NCBI GenBank assembly: GCA_934454115.1
Contig: CAKSFQ010000014.1
Location: forward strand, 1-58,587
Source: an uncultured Clostridia bacterium
Lineage (GTDB): Bacteria > Bacillota > Clostridia > Monoglobales > Monoglobaceae
Direction of reading: 5' to 3'
Length of the DNA stretch: 58,587 bases
The notes under the pieces are model-generated. The model did not search any database, had not been told where the DNA came from, and saw only the letters and a list, made by a program, of their open reading frames with translations. The translations under genes were made by a program, and so were the position numbers. This document shows, piece after piece, positions 44,614 through 52,645 of this stretch. Within the stretch, counting starts at the first letter, position 1, and every line of letters begins with the position of its first letter.

Positions 44614-44658
44614 CTTCCATACCCTCTTTCTTTTTCATTCCAAATTGTATCTGATCTT

Positions 44659-45006
44659 TTACAGCGCTTCCTGATCCTCCTGACCGGTTCTGACCTTGAT
44701 GACTCTGGTTACGGGCGATATAAAAATCTTACCGTCGCCGATCTCACCGGTTCTCAGCGTTTTGAGTGCAACGTCAACCACGGTTTGTACCGGGATGGAA
44801 CATACCACCATCTCTACCTTTACCTTCGGCAGAAGGTCAACGCTGTAATCCACACCTCTGTACTTATGCTTCTGCCCCTTTTGTACGCCGTAGCCCAATA
44901 CATTGGTTACCGTCATACCGGTAATTCCGATTTCGTTTAAAGCATTCTTTAAACTCTCCAACTTACTCTGTCTTGTAATGATCTCGATTTTTGTCATTTC
45001 AGCCAT
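44659..45006 (-). CDS. glnB: Nitrogen regulatory protein PII
   Basis: Trimeric PII signal protein (GlnB/GlnK), about 115 aa, sensing 2-oxoglutarate and ATP/ADP and controlling the adjoining AmtB channel. The T-loop is visible (GYGVQKGQKHKYRGVDYSVD) with the central Tyr that may be uridylylated, followed by VKVEMVVCSIPVQTVVD and TGEIGDGKIFISPV. ATG 45006 follows GGGGAG. The operon promoter is separated from the gene by a strong terminator hairpin. Confidence 0.93.
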   Translation of the reverse strand: MAEMTKIEIITRQSKLESLKNALNEIGITGMTVTNVLGYGVQKGQKHKYRGVDYSVDLLPKVKVEMVVCSIPVQTVVDVALKTLRTGEIGDGKIFISPVTRVIKVRTGQEDQEAL

Positions 45007-45052
45007 AAGATTCGCTCCCCTCACTAAAAATTAAAGCATGATAAAACGAAAA

Positions 45053-45087
45053 AAAGGCGCGTCCGGCATTTCGCCGAACACGCCTTT
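45053..45087 (-). terminator. Leader terminator (possible attenuator) before glnB
   Basis: On the minus strand AAAGGCGTGTTCGGC pairs with GCCGGACGCGCCTTT (15 pairs, two of them G-U) around a 5-base loop, followed by TTTTTCG. It lies about 30 bases after the expected transcription start and about 45 before glnB. A terminator between promoter and first gene is the signature of an attenuation switch. Confidence 0.75.
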
Positions 45088-45114
45088 GTGTTCCGTTTCT
45101 CAAATCTTAAGGCC

Positions 45115-45143
45115 ATTATACTCCCTTTTTTTTCATTTGTCAA
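45115..45143 (-). promoter_or_regulatory. SigmaA promoter of glnB-amtB
   Basis: Perfect-consensus TTGACA (45143-45138) and TATAAT (45120-45115) on the minus strand with 17-base spacing. Confidence 0.85.
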
Positions 45144-45273
45144 TCAAAAATTGCAAATTTTTTATTTTTGGTCTTTTTCCCTAATTCCACCTCGCAATCC
45201 ATTCGCGTCATACCTTATTTTTCACAAATTACACCGCTTTTCTTCTCATTTGTGAAAGGATTTCTTTTTTTGG

Positions 45274-45302
45274 TTTACTAATTGGATAAAATATGATATA
45301 CT
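45274..45302 (+). promoter_or_regulatory. Promoter of the AI-2E-family permease gene
   Basis: TTTACT (45274-45279) and TATACT (45297-45302), 17-base spacer, 77 bases before the start codon. The half-MITE lies between it and the gene. Confidence 0.5.
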
Positions 45303-45310
45303 GGTAATCA

Positions 45311-45366
45311 TCCGAACGCAATACGATTTTAACAGGCAAATTTATGAAAATACTGCGTAAAAAAGC
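45311..45366 (+). mobile_element. Half copy of the MITE in the permease leader
   Basis: CAGGCAAATTT-TGAAAATAC followed by TGCGTAAAAA matches the inverted right half of the 34,239 element with only a few changes; upstream bases GAACGCAATACG match its GAACACAATATG. The terminal 15 bases and the other half are missing or degraded. It sits in the 5' untranslated region of the gene at 45379. Confidence 0.6.
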
Positions 45367-45378
45367 GAGGTGCCCGTC

Positions 45379-46566
45379 ATGTGGCTGAAGGAACTGAAAA
45401 AATATATCGGCTTATTTGTACTCGGCGTTGCGTTGATCGCCGTCTATAAAACATTTGATAATTTTGGCGATCTGCTCAACTGGATCGGGGAATTTTTTGC
45501 ACTGCTGACGCCGTTTTTTATCGGTTTCTGTATTGCATACGTCCTGTACGTTCCGTGCCGCAAATTAGAAGCGTTTTACCAAAAGACCAATCTTGCGCCG
45601 CTGGTAAAGCACCGGCGCGGCATTGCCACCGCAACGATTTACCTGGTATTCTTTGCCTTTATTACCCTGCTGATGTTTGCCATTATCCCGGCGCTGATGG
45701 AAAGCATCGGTGAGCTGATCGACCAGCTGCCGAGTCTGATTCAGGGCTTTATCTCCTGGATTAACTCCTTTGGCATTTACGAATTCAGCAGCAAGAGCCT
45801 TGAAACCTTGCTGAATAAAAACCTGCTCTCGGCCGACAAGCTGCTCAGCGAGTTCAGCTTTGACACCATGAACCGCTACGCCAAAGGCGTTGTCAGTGTC
45901 GGCACCGCCCTGTTTCACACTTTTTTGGGGATTATCATTTCGATTTACATTCTGCTTGACCGCCACCGCATGAAAAAAATCTGCACCCGCATTGCAGAAA
46001 GCTATATCCCTGCATCACGGCGCAGCTTTTTAGGGCGCTATCTCAAAAAGGTCAATGAGTTTATCCACCTTTACATCTCCTGTCAGCTGACCGATGCGGC
46101 AATCATCTTTTTGTTATCCTTTGTCGCACTGGGTATTTTAAAGACAAAATATGCACTGCTTTTGGCGCTGATTACCGGGCTGTTTAACCTGATTCCTTAC
46201 TTCGGCGCCATTACCGCAACGGTGCTTGCCGGACTGATTACCGCGTTTACCAAAAACTTTACCTCCGGGCTGATTGTGGTTGCCGTTTTGATTGTTTTGC
46301 AGCAGCTGGACGCGAATTTTATCCAGCCAAAGCTTTTGTCCGGCTCGCTGAACGTCCGCCCGTTTTGGGTTATTATGGGTATTTTAATCGGCGGCGGCCT
46401 GTTCGGGTTTATCGGTATTTTCCTTGCCGTGCCGCTGATTGCGATGCTGCGTATTATCGCGCTGGATATTTTAGAGGGTCGCGAACGAAAAGGCGCACCG
46501 CTGCAAACATCGGCGGCCGCCGCGGATGAGAAATCGCCCAAAGACGACGACCCTGCACAATGCTAA
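45379..46566 (+). CDS. AI-2E-family (YtvI/PerM-type) membrane transporter
   Basis: About 395-aa integral membrane protein with seven to eight hydrophobic helices. The family pattern is visible: FFIGFCIAYVLYVPCRKLEAF near the start, IISIYILLDRHRMKK in the middle and FNLIPYFGAITATVLAGL, then GILIGGGLFGFIGIFLAVPLIAM near the end. The family includes the AI-2 exporter TqsA and sodium antiporters; the substrate here is unknown. ATG 45379 is preferred over GTG 45370 because GAGGTG then acts as ribosome site. The last 25 residues are charged and probably cytoplasmic. Confidence 0.85.
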   Translation: MWLKELKKYIGLFVLGVALIAVYKTFDNFGDLLNWIGEFFALLTPFFIGFCIAYVLYVPCRKLEAFYQKTNLAPLVKHRRGIATATIYLVFFAFITLLMFAIIPALMESIGELIDQLPSLIQGFISWINSFGIYEFSSKSLETLLNKNLLSADKLLSEFSFDTMNRYAKGVVSVGTALFHTFLGIIISIYILLDRHRMKKICTRIAESYIPASRRSFLGRYLKKVNEFIHLYISCQLTDAAIIFLLSFVALGILKTKYALLLALITGLFNLIPYFGAITATVLAGLITAFTKNFTSGLIVVAVLIVLQQLDANFIQPKLLSGSLNVRPFWVIMGILIGGGLFGFIGIFLAVPLIAMLRIIALDILEGRERKGAPLQTSAAAADEKSPKDDDPAQC

Positions 46567-46679
46567 AATAATATCTCCAAAAAGGAAAAAGAGGCTGTCG
46601 TTAACCCGATTTTGAAAATCGTTTGTTGCTGCCTCGGAATTTTTATGGATTCCATCGCCAATTTTCGCCTGTCCGTGCC

Positions 46680-46709
46680 GCATGTTCCTCTCATCTTTTT
46701 CATATACTA
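46680..46709 (+). promoter_or_regulatory. Possible SigmaG-type promoter of the D,D-carboxypeptidase gene
   Basis: GCATG (46680-46684) and TATACTA (46703-46709), 18-base spacer, fit the forespore GHATR/CATWMTA pattern in all but one position. A forespore promoter would fit a DacF role. Confidence 0.4.
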
Positions 46710-46731
46710 AAGGAAAAAGGAGAGTGATTCA

Positions 46732-47877
46732 ATGCGGCAACTGCAATGCATCGGATGGATTACGGCATTTTGGGTCTGCATTTTTTCTTTATCTTCCCTT
46801 GCCTTTGCCGAAACCGGCGTCTCTGCCCAATCGGCGCTGGTAATGGAAATGTCCAGCGGCAGGACGCTGTACCAAAAGGATGCCGACACGCCGATGCCGG
46901 TGGCAAGCACCACCAAAATTTTAACCGCCCTGACCGCCTTAGAGCATGGCGATATCACAGAAAGCGTCACCGTCTCGCCGGCAGCGGCCGCCGCTGAGGG
47001 CTCCAGCATGTATCTGGCCGCCGGAGAAACGCTTCCGCTGGAGCAGCTGCTCTACGGCTTGATGCTATCCTCCGGCAACGATGCCGCCGTTGCCATTGCC
47101 GAACACTTTGGCTCGGTCGAAGAATTTGTTACAATGATGAACCAAAAGGCACAGGCGCTGGGCGCAGCATCGACCCATTTTACCAACCCGAACGGACTCC
47201 CGGACGAGGCGCATTATTCCACCGCACATGACATGGCGACCATCACTGCCGCTGCCCTTCAAAACCCCACATTTGCGCAAATCGTTGCATCCAAAAGCCA
47301 TACCATACCGGGGAGTGAGACCAATCAGCCGCGGACGCTTGTCAACCACAACCGCCTGCTCAATATGTACGATGGCTGCATTGGTGTCAAAACAGGCTTT
47401 ACCAAGGCAGCCGGACGGTGCCTGGTATCGGCCGCATCGCGCGGCGGCATGACCTTAATCTGCGTCACGCTGAACGCGCCGGACGACTGGAACGACCATA
47501 TGCGGCTCTATGACGATTTGTTTGCTGCGTACCGTCTGTCCCCGGTGATTTGCAGCGGCACACTCTTAGACGCGATTGCTGTGGAAAACAGTGAGGTCGA
47601 GACCCTTCCGGTCACCGCACCGCGTGATTTTTCTTATCCTCTCGCCGCTGCGGAGGAATGCACGGTGACTCTTACCCTCTCGCCGCCGCTCTCGGCGCCG
47701 GTGCATAACGCCGCGGAAAGCGGCAGTATTCACGTTATGCTAAACGGAAAAGAGATCACTAGTATGCCGCTGATTACCGTCGGCGAGGCCAAACGCTGCA
47801 ATGTTTTTGAAAACCCGGACGGCATTTTTCATAAAATCACCAACTTCTTGCGCGGTCTGCTTTCCCGCAGCGACTAG
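46732..47877 (+). CDS. D-alanyl-D-alanine carboxypeptidase (peptidase S11, DacF-like)
   Basis: Penicillin-binding, exported enzyme that trims the terminal D-Ala of peptidoglycan stem peptides, 381 aa. A signal peptide ends around AFA (residue 26). Active-site motifs: Ser59-x-x-Lys62 in VASTTKILTA, SGN in MLSSGNDAAVAIAEHF, and KTG in CIGVKTGFTKAAGR. A C-terminal beta domain follows. No clear C-terminal amphipathic anchor is apparent. It may be the sporulation DacF or a vegetative DacA-type enzyme; the possible forespore promoter and spore-rich setting favour DacF. Confidence 0.9.
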   Translation: MRQLQCIGWITAFWVCIFSLSSLAFAETGVSAQSALVMEMSSGRTLYQKDADTPMPVASTTKILTALTALEHGDITESVTVSPAAAAAEGSSMYLAAGETLPLEQLLYGLMLSSGNDAAVAIAEHFGSVEEFVTMMNQKAQALGAASTHFTNPNGLPDEAHYSTAHDMATITAAALQNPTFAQIVASKSHTIPGSETNQPRTLVNHNRLLNMYDGCIGVKTGFTKAAGRCLVSAASRGGMTLICVTLNAPDDWNDHMRLYDDLFAAYRLSPVICSGTLLDAIAVENSEVETLPVTAPRDFSYPLAAAEECTVTLTLSPPLSAPVHNAAESGSIHVMLNGKEITSMPLITVGEAKRCNVFENPDGIFHKITNFLRGLLSRSD

Positions 47878-47878
47878 A

Positions 47879-47922
47879 ATCCAAGTCCGCCTGAAAAGCA
47901 AAATTTCGGCATCCTTCGGCTT
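47879..47922 (+). repeat. Dispersed repeat A, copy 3
   Basis: Directly after the carboxypeptidase stop, AATCCAAGTCCGCCTGAAAA, then GCAAAATTTCGG and CTTCGGCTT match copy 1 over about 44 bases, with the left palindrome arm missing. It has no T-run and does not look like a terminator. Confidence 0.55.
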
Positions 47923-48040
47923 GTCATCCATGCGCCGCGCCGACCCTTGCATCGTCCGCAATTTGGGGTTTTAGATAAAATGCACAAAGAACACTGCTTC
48001 GTATTCCGTTCGGACTGGTGATGTATCTTTGAAATTTGTG

Positions 48041-48069
48041 TTGCAATTCCCTGCAAAATGCGATATAAT
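48041..48069 (+). promoter_or_regulatory. SigmaA promoter of the rluB operon
   Basis: TTGCAA (48041-48046) and TATAAT (48064-48069), 17-base spacer, about 95 bases upstream of rluB. Confidence 0.7.
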
Positions 48070-48072
48070 GGT

Positions 48073-48105
48073 GCCATATGGCGTAAAATGCCATATGGCT
48101 TTTTT
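48073..48105 (+). terminator. Terminator/operator at the transcription start of the rluB operon
   Basis: GCCATATGGC occurs twice (48073-48082, 48090-48099). Each copy is itself a perfect palindrome and the two also pair with each other, followed by TTTTTT. The hairpin begins within a few bases of the expected start site. It may be a DNA operator, an attenuator, or both. Confidence 0.65.
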
Positions 48106-48162
48106 GTAAGCTTTTTTCAGAGTTTCTACGATAATATACCGCATTTAGGGAGGTGCCCGATC

Positions 48163-48936
48163 ATGATGCGATTACAAAAATATTTGGCAAGCTGCGGCGT
48201 TGCCTCCCGGCGCGGCGCAGAAGAACTGATCCGCCAGGGTCGTGTCACGGTGAACGATGCGGTTGTCACCGAAATGGGAACCCGGGTGGATGAGGAACGC
48301 GACTGCGTTACCTTTGACGGCGCCGTGATAAAACCGGAAAAAAAGATGGTATATGTTCTCTTAAACAAGCCGGTCGGCTACGTAACCACAGTCTCCGATG
48401 ATAAAGGCCGAAACACCGTGATGGAGCTGGTGCAGGATATTCCCGTTCGGATTTACCCGGTCGGACGGCTGGACTATGACACCGAAGGACTTTTGCTGAT
48501 GACCAACGACGGAGATTTGACCTATCGTGTGACCCACCCCAAAAACCAGGTTGAAAAGACCTATGTTGCCGAGGTAACCGGCAACATCACCATGAACACC
48601 CTGACGCAGCTGCGCAGCGGCGTTTATTTAGACGGCGTAAAGACCAGTCCGGCTAAGGTAGAGGTCATCGGCGCAACCCAGTTTGGCGCCAAGCTTGAGA
48701 TCACCATTCACGAAGGGAAAAACCGCCAGGTACGGCGTATGTTTGAGTCGGTCGGCTGCATTGTCAAGCGGCTGCGCCGCACCAAGGAGGCCGGACTGAT
48801 TTTAGGACATGTTCCCCTCGGCCGGTGGAGACGGCTGACCGAATCCGAGGTCAACATGCTGAAAAAGATTGGCACCGGCAAGAAAACTTCGGCGGCATAC
48901 CGCAGCAGCCGGAGTAAAAAATATCCCAAGAAATAG
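48163..48936 (+). CDS. rluB: Ribosomal large subunit pseudouridine synthase (RluB/RsuA family)
   Basis: 257-aa RNA-modifying enzyme. An N-terminal S4 RNA-binding domain ([21 protein letters not shown]) is followed by the RsuA/RluB catalytic domain with Asp in [15 protein letters not shown] and [12 protein letters not shown]. It probably makes a pseudouridine in 23S rRNA. ATG 48163 follows GGAGGTG; an earlier ATG at 48058 lies before the promoter's start site. It is 31 bases before the decarboxylase alpha gene and may be co-transcribed with it. Confidence 0.92.
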   Translation: MMRLQKYLASCGVASRRGAEELIRQGRVTVNDAVVTEMGTRVDEERDCVTFDGAVIKPEKKMVYVLLNKPVGYVTTVSDDKGRNTVMELVQDIPVRIYPVGRLDYDTEGLLLMTNDGDLTYRVTHPKNQVEKTYVAEVTGNITMNTLTQLRSGVYLDGVKTSPAKVEVIGATQFGAKLEITIHEGKNRQVRRMFESVGCIVKRLRRTKEAGLILGHVPLGRWRRLTESEVNMLKKIGTGKKTSAAYRSSRSKKYPKK

Positions 48937-48967
48937 AATAAATTTATATATAAAGGAGGCAACTTCA

Positions 48968-50509
48968 ATGAGTAAGTTGGACGACTTGCAGCAACGGCGC
49001 GCTGCCATTGAGCAGGGCGGCGGTGCTGACAAAATCAAGAAGCAGCACAGCAGCGGCAAAAAAACTGCACGCGAACGTCTTACGATGCTCTTCGACGAAG
49101 GAAGCTTTGTGGAAATCGATGCTTTTGTAACGCATCGCTGCACAGAGTTTGATATGGCTGACACAAAAGCCCCCGGCGAAGGCGTAGTAACCGGTTACGG
49201 TACCGTAGACGGACGGTTGGTTTATGCCTATGCGCAGGATTTTACCGTGATTGGCGGTTCTCTGGGAGAAATGCACGCGGCAAAAATCTGCAAGGTCATG
49301 GATATGGCCATGAAGATGGGCGCCCCCATTGTCAGCATGAATGATTCCGGCGGCGCACGCATTCAGGAAGGGATTGACGCCCTGGCGGGTTTTGGTGATA
49401 TCTTCTACCGCAACACCCTGGCATCCGGTGTCATTCCGCAGATTTCCATGATCTTAGGTCCCTGTGCCGGCGGTGCAGTTTATTCTCCGGCCATCTGCGA
49501 CTTTATCTTTATGGTGGATAAAACCAGTCAGATGTTTATTACCGGCCCTTCGGTCGTAAAATCCGTTACCGGCGAGGATGTCAGCTTTGAAGAGCTGGGC
49601 GGCGCAAAAACGCACGCAACCAAGAGCGGTGTAGCCACCATGGCCTGCCCGGATGAGGAGACCTGTTTTGTCAAGGTCAAAGAGCTTCTTTCCATGCTGC
49701 CGGCAAACAATCTGGACATGGCGCCGCAGTATGCGTGCGAGGACGATTTAAACCGTATTTCGGAGACGCTTTCTACCATCGTCCCGGAGGACGGCAATAA
49801 GTCCTACGATATCCGCGACGTCATCAGCGAAGTGGTGGATGACCGCGCATTTATGGAATTATTTGAAGATTACGCCCAAAACCTGGTAGTCGGCTTTGCC
49901 AGAATGAACGGCGCAACCGTCGGCATTCTTGCTAATCAGCCGAAGGTCATGGCAGGATCGCTTGACTGCAACTCCTCGGATAAGGGCGCAAGATTTGTCC
50001 GGTTCTGTGACAGTTTCCAGATTCCGATCATCACCTTTACCGATGTACCCGGTTATCTGCCCGGCGTCACGCAGGAGCATGACGGCATCATCCGTCACGG
50101 CGCAAAGCTGCTCTACGCATTTTCTGAGGCAACGGTTCCGAAAATCAATGTCATTGTCAGAAAGGCCTACGGCGGTGCTTACATCGCGATGAACAGCAAG
50201 CACCTCGGTGCCGATCTTGTACTGGCTTGGCCAACCGCAGAGATCGCTGTGATGGGACCTGCCGGCGCAGCTAACATCATCTTCCGTCACGACATTGCCG
50301 CAGCAGCTGATCCGATCACCGCACGGCAGGAAAAGATTGACGAATACACCGAAAAGTTTGCAAATCCGTATGTTGCAGCGTCCCGCGGCTATGTGGATGA
50401 CGTAATTGAGCCGGATTCGACCCGTCCGCGTCTGATCAGCGCACTGGAGATGCTGATGAGCAAACGCGAGACCCGTCCCGCCAAAAAACACGGAAACATT
50501 CCGCTGTAA
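48968..50509 (+). CDS. mmdA: Acyl-CoA carboxyltransferase (methylmalonyl-CoA decarboxylase alpha / PccB-like)
   Basis: 514-aa crotonase-fold carboxyltransferase. It moves a carboxyl group between an acyl-CoA (probably methylmalonyl-CoA) and the biotin carrier. Both halves of the family are present, with oxyanion-type glycines in [24 protein letters not shown] and later [13 protein letters not shown] and [15 protein letters not shown]. Operon order: mmdA, small membrane subunit, biotin carrier, sodium pump, oxaloacetate-type carboxyltransferase. AAAGGAGG precedes ATG 48968. Glutaconyl-CoA or other acyl-CoA as substrate is possible; methylmalonyl-CoA is the best guess. Confidence 0.9.
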   Translation: MSKLDDLQQRRAAIEQGGGADKIKKQHSSGKKTARERLTMLFDEGSFVEIDAFVTHRCTEFDMADTKAPGEGVVTGYGTVDGRLVYAYAQDFTVIGGSLGEMHAAKICKVMDMAMKMGAPIVSMNDSGGARIQEGIDALAGFGDIFYRNTLASGVIPQISMILGPCAGGAVYSPAICDFIFMVDKTSQMFITGPSVVKSVTGEDVSFEELGGAKTHATKSGVATMACPDEETCFVKVKELLSMLPANNLDMAPQYACEDDLNRISETLSTIVPEDGNKSYDIRDVISEVVDDRAFMELFEDYAQNLVVGFARMNGATVGILANQPKVMAGSLDCNSSDKGARFVRFCDSFQIPIITFTDVPGYLPGVTQEHDGIIRHGAKLLYAFSEATVPKINVIVRKAYGGAYIAMNSKHLGADLVLAWPTAEIAVMGPAGAANIIFRHDIAAAADPITARQEKIDEYTEKFANPYVAASRGYVDDVIEPDSTRPRLISALEMLMSKRETRPAKKHGNIPL

Positions 50510-50533
50510 CGCGTTGCGGAAAGGAGAATGCAT

Positions 50534-50893
50534 ATGTCATTGCTAGAAGCACTGGGAGAAGGTTTGCAGGTTACTGTCATCGGTCTGCTGATCGTATTTT
50601 CTGTTTTGATCATTCTGATGGCAATCTTAATGCTGATGAAGGTCGTTTTCTATCGGCCGGATGCAGAGAAAAAGCCGCAAGCGTCTGCCGCTGCGCCCGC
50701 GCCCGTTCCGGCCGCTAAGACAGAGCCGGATATGAACGAGGACGAACTGATTGCCGTTTTAACCGCGGCAGTTGCGGCCAGCCTGAACACCTCGACCTAT
50801 CATTTAAATATTAAATCTTACCGCAGGGTCGAAAACAACTCTCCGGCATGGAGCAAAGCCGGTTTAAGAGACGTGATCGACGCCAGATTTTAA
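50534..50893 (+). CDS. oadG: Decarboxylase small membrane subunit (OadG/MmdD-like)
   Basis: 119-aa single-pass membrane protein: one helix (TVIGLLIVFSVLIILMAILM) near the N-terminus, then an Ala/Pro linker and a C-terminal cytosolic part (LIAVLTAAVAASLNTSTYHL; WSKAGLRDVIDARF). Such gamma/delta subunits help assemble the biotin decarboxylase complex on the membrane. The C-terminal motif is typical of the MmdD/OadG group in Clostridia. Start at 50534, with AAGGAG upstream. Confidence 0.82.
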   Translation: MSLLEALGEGLQVTVIGLLIVFSVLIILMAILMLMKVVFYRPDAEKKPQASAAAPAPVPAAKTEPDMNEDELIAVLTAAVAASLNTSTYHLNIKSYRRVENNSPAWSKAGLRDVIDARF

Positions 50894-50905
50894 GGAGGAA
50901 TCCCC

Positions 50906-51286
50906 ATGAGAAAATTTATTATCAATGTAAACGGCAATTCTTATGAAGTAGAAGTGGAAGAAGTCGGCGGCGCACCTTCGGCCCCGGTTGCCGCCCCGGC
51001 AGCAGCCCCGAAAGCCGCTCCGAAGGCGGCCGCTGCACCGGCGCCTGCCGCAGCAGCAGCTCCGCCGGCCGGCGCAACCAATGTGACGGCGCCGATGCCC
51101 GGCAACATTGTATCGGTTAAGGTAAAGGTCGGCGACAGCGTAAATGCCGGCGACGTGCTCTGCGTTTTAGAGGCCATGAAGATGGAAAACGAAATTATGG
51201 CGCCGCAGGCCGGCAAGGTTGTTGCAGTCAGCACCTCGGCAGGCAGTGCAGTTGCCACCGGTGACGTTTTGGTGTCTCTCGGCTGA
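50906..51286 (+). CDS. Biotin carboxyl carrier protein of the decarboxylase
   Basis: 126-aa carrier: a short N-terminal beta part, an Ala/Pro-rich flexible linker (about 24-56) and a C-terminal biotinyl domain with the biotin-accepting Lys92 in VLEAMKMENEI. It shuttles carboxyl groups from the two carboxyltransferases to the membrane pump. It is the only biotinyl domain in the operon, as the OadA-type protein downstream lacks one. AGGAGG precedes the ATG. Confidence 0.93.
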   Translation: MRKFIINVNGNSYEVEVEEVGGAPSAPVAAPAAAPKAAPKAAAAPAPAAAAAPPAGATNVTAPMPGNIVSVKVKVGDSVNAGDVLCVLEAMKMENEIMAPQAGKVVAVSTSAGSAVATGDVLVSLG

Positions 51287-51324
51287 TTTTGCGATGAGTT
51301 TCACTTATAGGAAAGGGTGATATT

Positions 51325-52599
51325 GTGTTACAGAGTATTCTGGACTTCTTGGGCAGTACAGGTATCGCCGCAATGGTAATCAATGCAAAGACCGCGCTTG
51401 CGGCCGGCGCTAACGGCTTTGAAAGTGTGGTTGCCGTCATCGGCACACCGCTGATGATTACAATTGCCTGCGTTTTGTTATACCTTGCCATCGTCAAACA
51501 GTTTGAACCGCTTCTGCTTTTGCCGATCGCGTTTGGTATGCTGCTGTCCAACCTGCCGATGTTTGCAAATTCCGGCGCCATTATGATGCATCCGGAATTT
51601 TTCACAGACGAGGCATACTTCATTAACGGACATCTCGATATGCAGCGTATTTTTGCTGAGGGCGGTCTGCTGGATATGCTGTACCTCGGCGTAAAGCTGG
51701 GTATCTATCCGCCGCTGATCTTTCTCGGCATCGGCGTAATGACCGACTTTGGCCCGCTGATCGCGAACCCGAAGAGCATTCTTTTGGGTGCGGCAGCGCA
51801 GCTCGGCGTGTTCTTTACCTTTTTGGGCGCATTGGTACTCAGCGCCTGCGTGCCCGGCATTCACTTTGGTGTCAATGAGGCGGCCTCCATTGGTATTATC
51901 GGCGGTGCGGACGGCCCGACCGCCATCTATGTTACCAAAACGCTGGCGCCTGCGCTGCTCCCGGCGATTGCCATTGCCGCTTATTCTTACATGGCTTTGA
52001 TTCCAGTGATTCAGCCGCCGATCATGAAATTACTGACCACAAAAAAAGAGCGTCAGATCGTCATGGAACAGCTCCGTCCGGTCAGCAAGACGGAAAAAAT
52101 TATCTTCCCGATCGTGGTTACCATCGTTGTAGCCCTGATCGTACCGGACGCCGTTTCTCTGGTCGGTATGCTGATGCTGGGTAACCTCGCCAAGGAATGC
52201 GGCGTGGTCGATCGTCTGACCAAGACTGCGCAAAACGGCCTGATGAACACCATTACAATCTTCTTGGGATTAACCGTCGGTGCGACCGCCAAAGCCAGCA
52301 CCTTCTTAACGGCTGAAACCTTAGGTATCGTCGTTTTGGGTCTGATCGCATTCTGCTTCAGCACGGCCGGAGGACTGCTGCTTGGTAAGCTGATGTGCAA
52401 GCTGACCGGCGGCAAGGTAAATCCGCTGATCGGCAGCGCCGGTGTATCCGCCGTGCCGATGGCAGCGAGAGTATCCCAGGTTGTAGGCCAAAAAGAGAAC
52501 CCCTCCAACTTCCTGCTCATGCACGCCATGGGTCCGAATGTTGCAGGCGTTATCGGCAGCGCGGTCGCTGCCGGCGTATTCTTATCCATGTTCTCTTAA
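51325..52599 (+). CDS. oadB: Sodium-ion-translocating decarboxylase beta subunit
   Basis: 424-aa membrane subunit of the OadB/MmdB/GcdB family that decarboxylates carboxybiotin and pumps two Na+ out. The conserved SIGIIGGADGPTAIYVTK with its key Asp is present, as are FLGLTVGATAKASTFL and SAGVSAVPMAARVSQ. Translation starts at GTG 51325 behind GAAAGGG. Fourth gene of the operon. Confidence 0.95.
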   Translation: MLQSILDFLGSTGIAAMVINAKTALAAGANGFESVVAVIGTPLMITIACVLLYLAIVKQFEPLLLLPIAFGMLLSNLPMFANSGAIMMHPEFFTDEAYFINGHLDMQRIFAEGGLLDMLYLGVKLGIYPPLIFLGIGVMTDFGPLIANPKSILLGAAAQLGVFFTFLGALVLSACVPGIHFGVNEAASIGIIGGADGPTAIYVTKTLAPALLPAIAIAAYSYMALIPVIQPPIMKLLTTKKERQIVMEQLRPVSKTEKIIFPIVVTIVVALIVPDAVSLVGMLMLGNLAKECGVVDRLTKTAQNGLMNTITIFLGLTVGATAKASTFLTAETLGIVVLGLIAFCFSTAGGLLLGKLMCKLTGGKVNPLIGSAGVSAVPMAARVSQVVGQKENPSNFLLMHAMGPNVAGVIGSAVAAGVFLSMFS

Positions 52600-52645
52600 T
52601 AATATCATGCAAAACGCATAAAATTGATTAAAGGAGGTATTTTTT

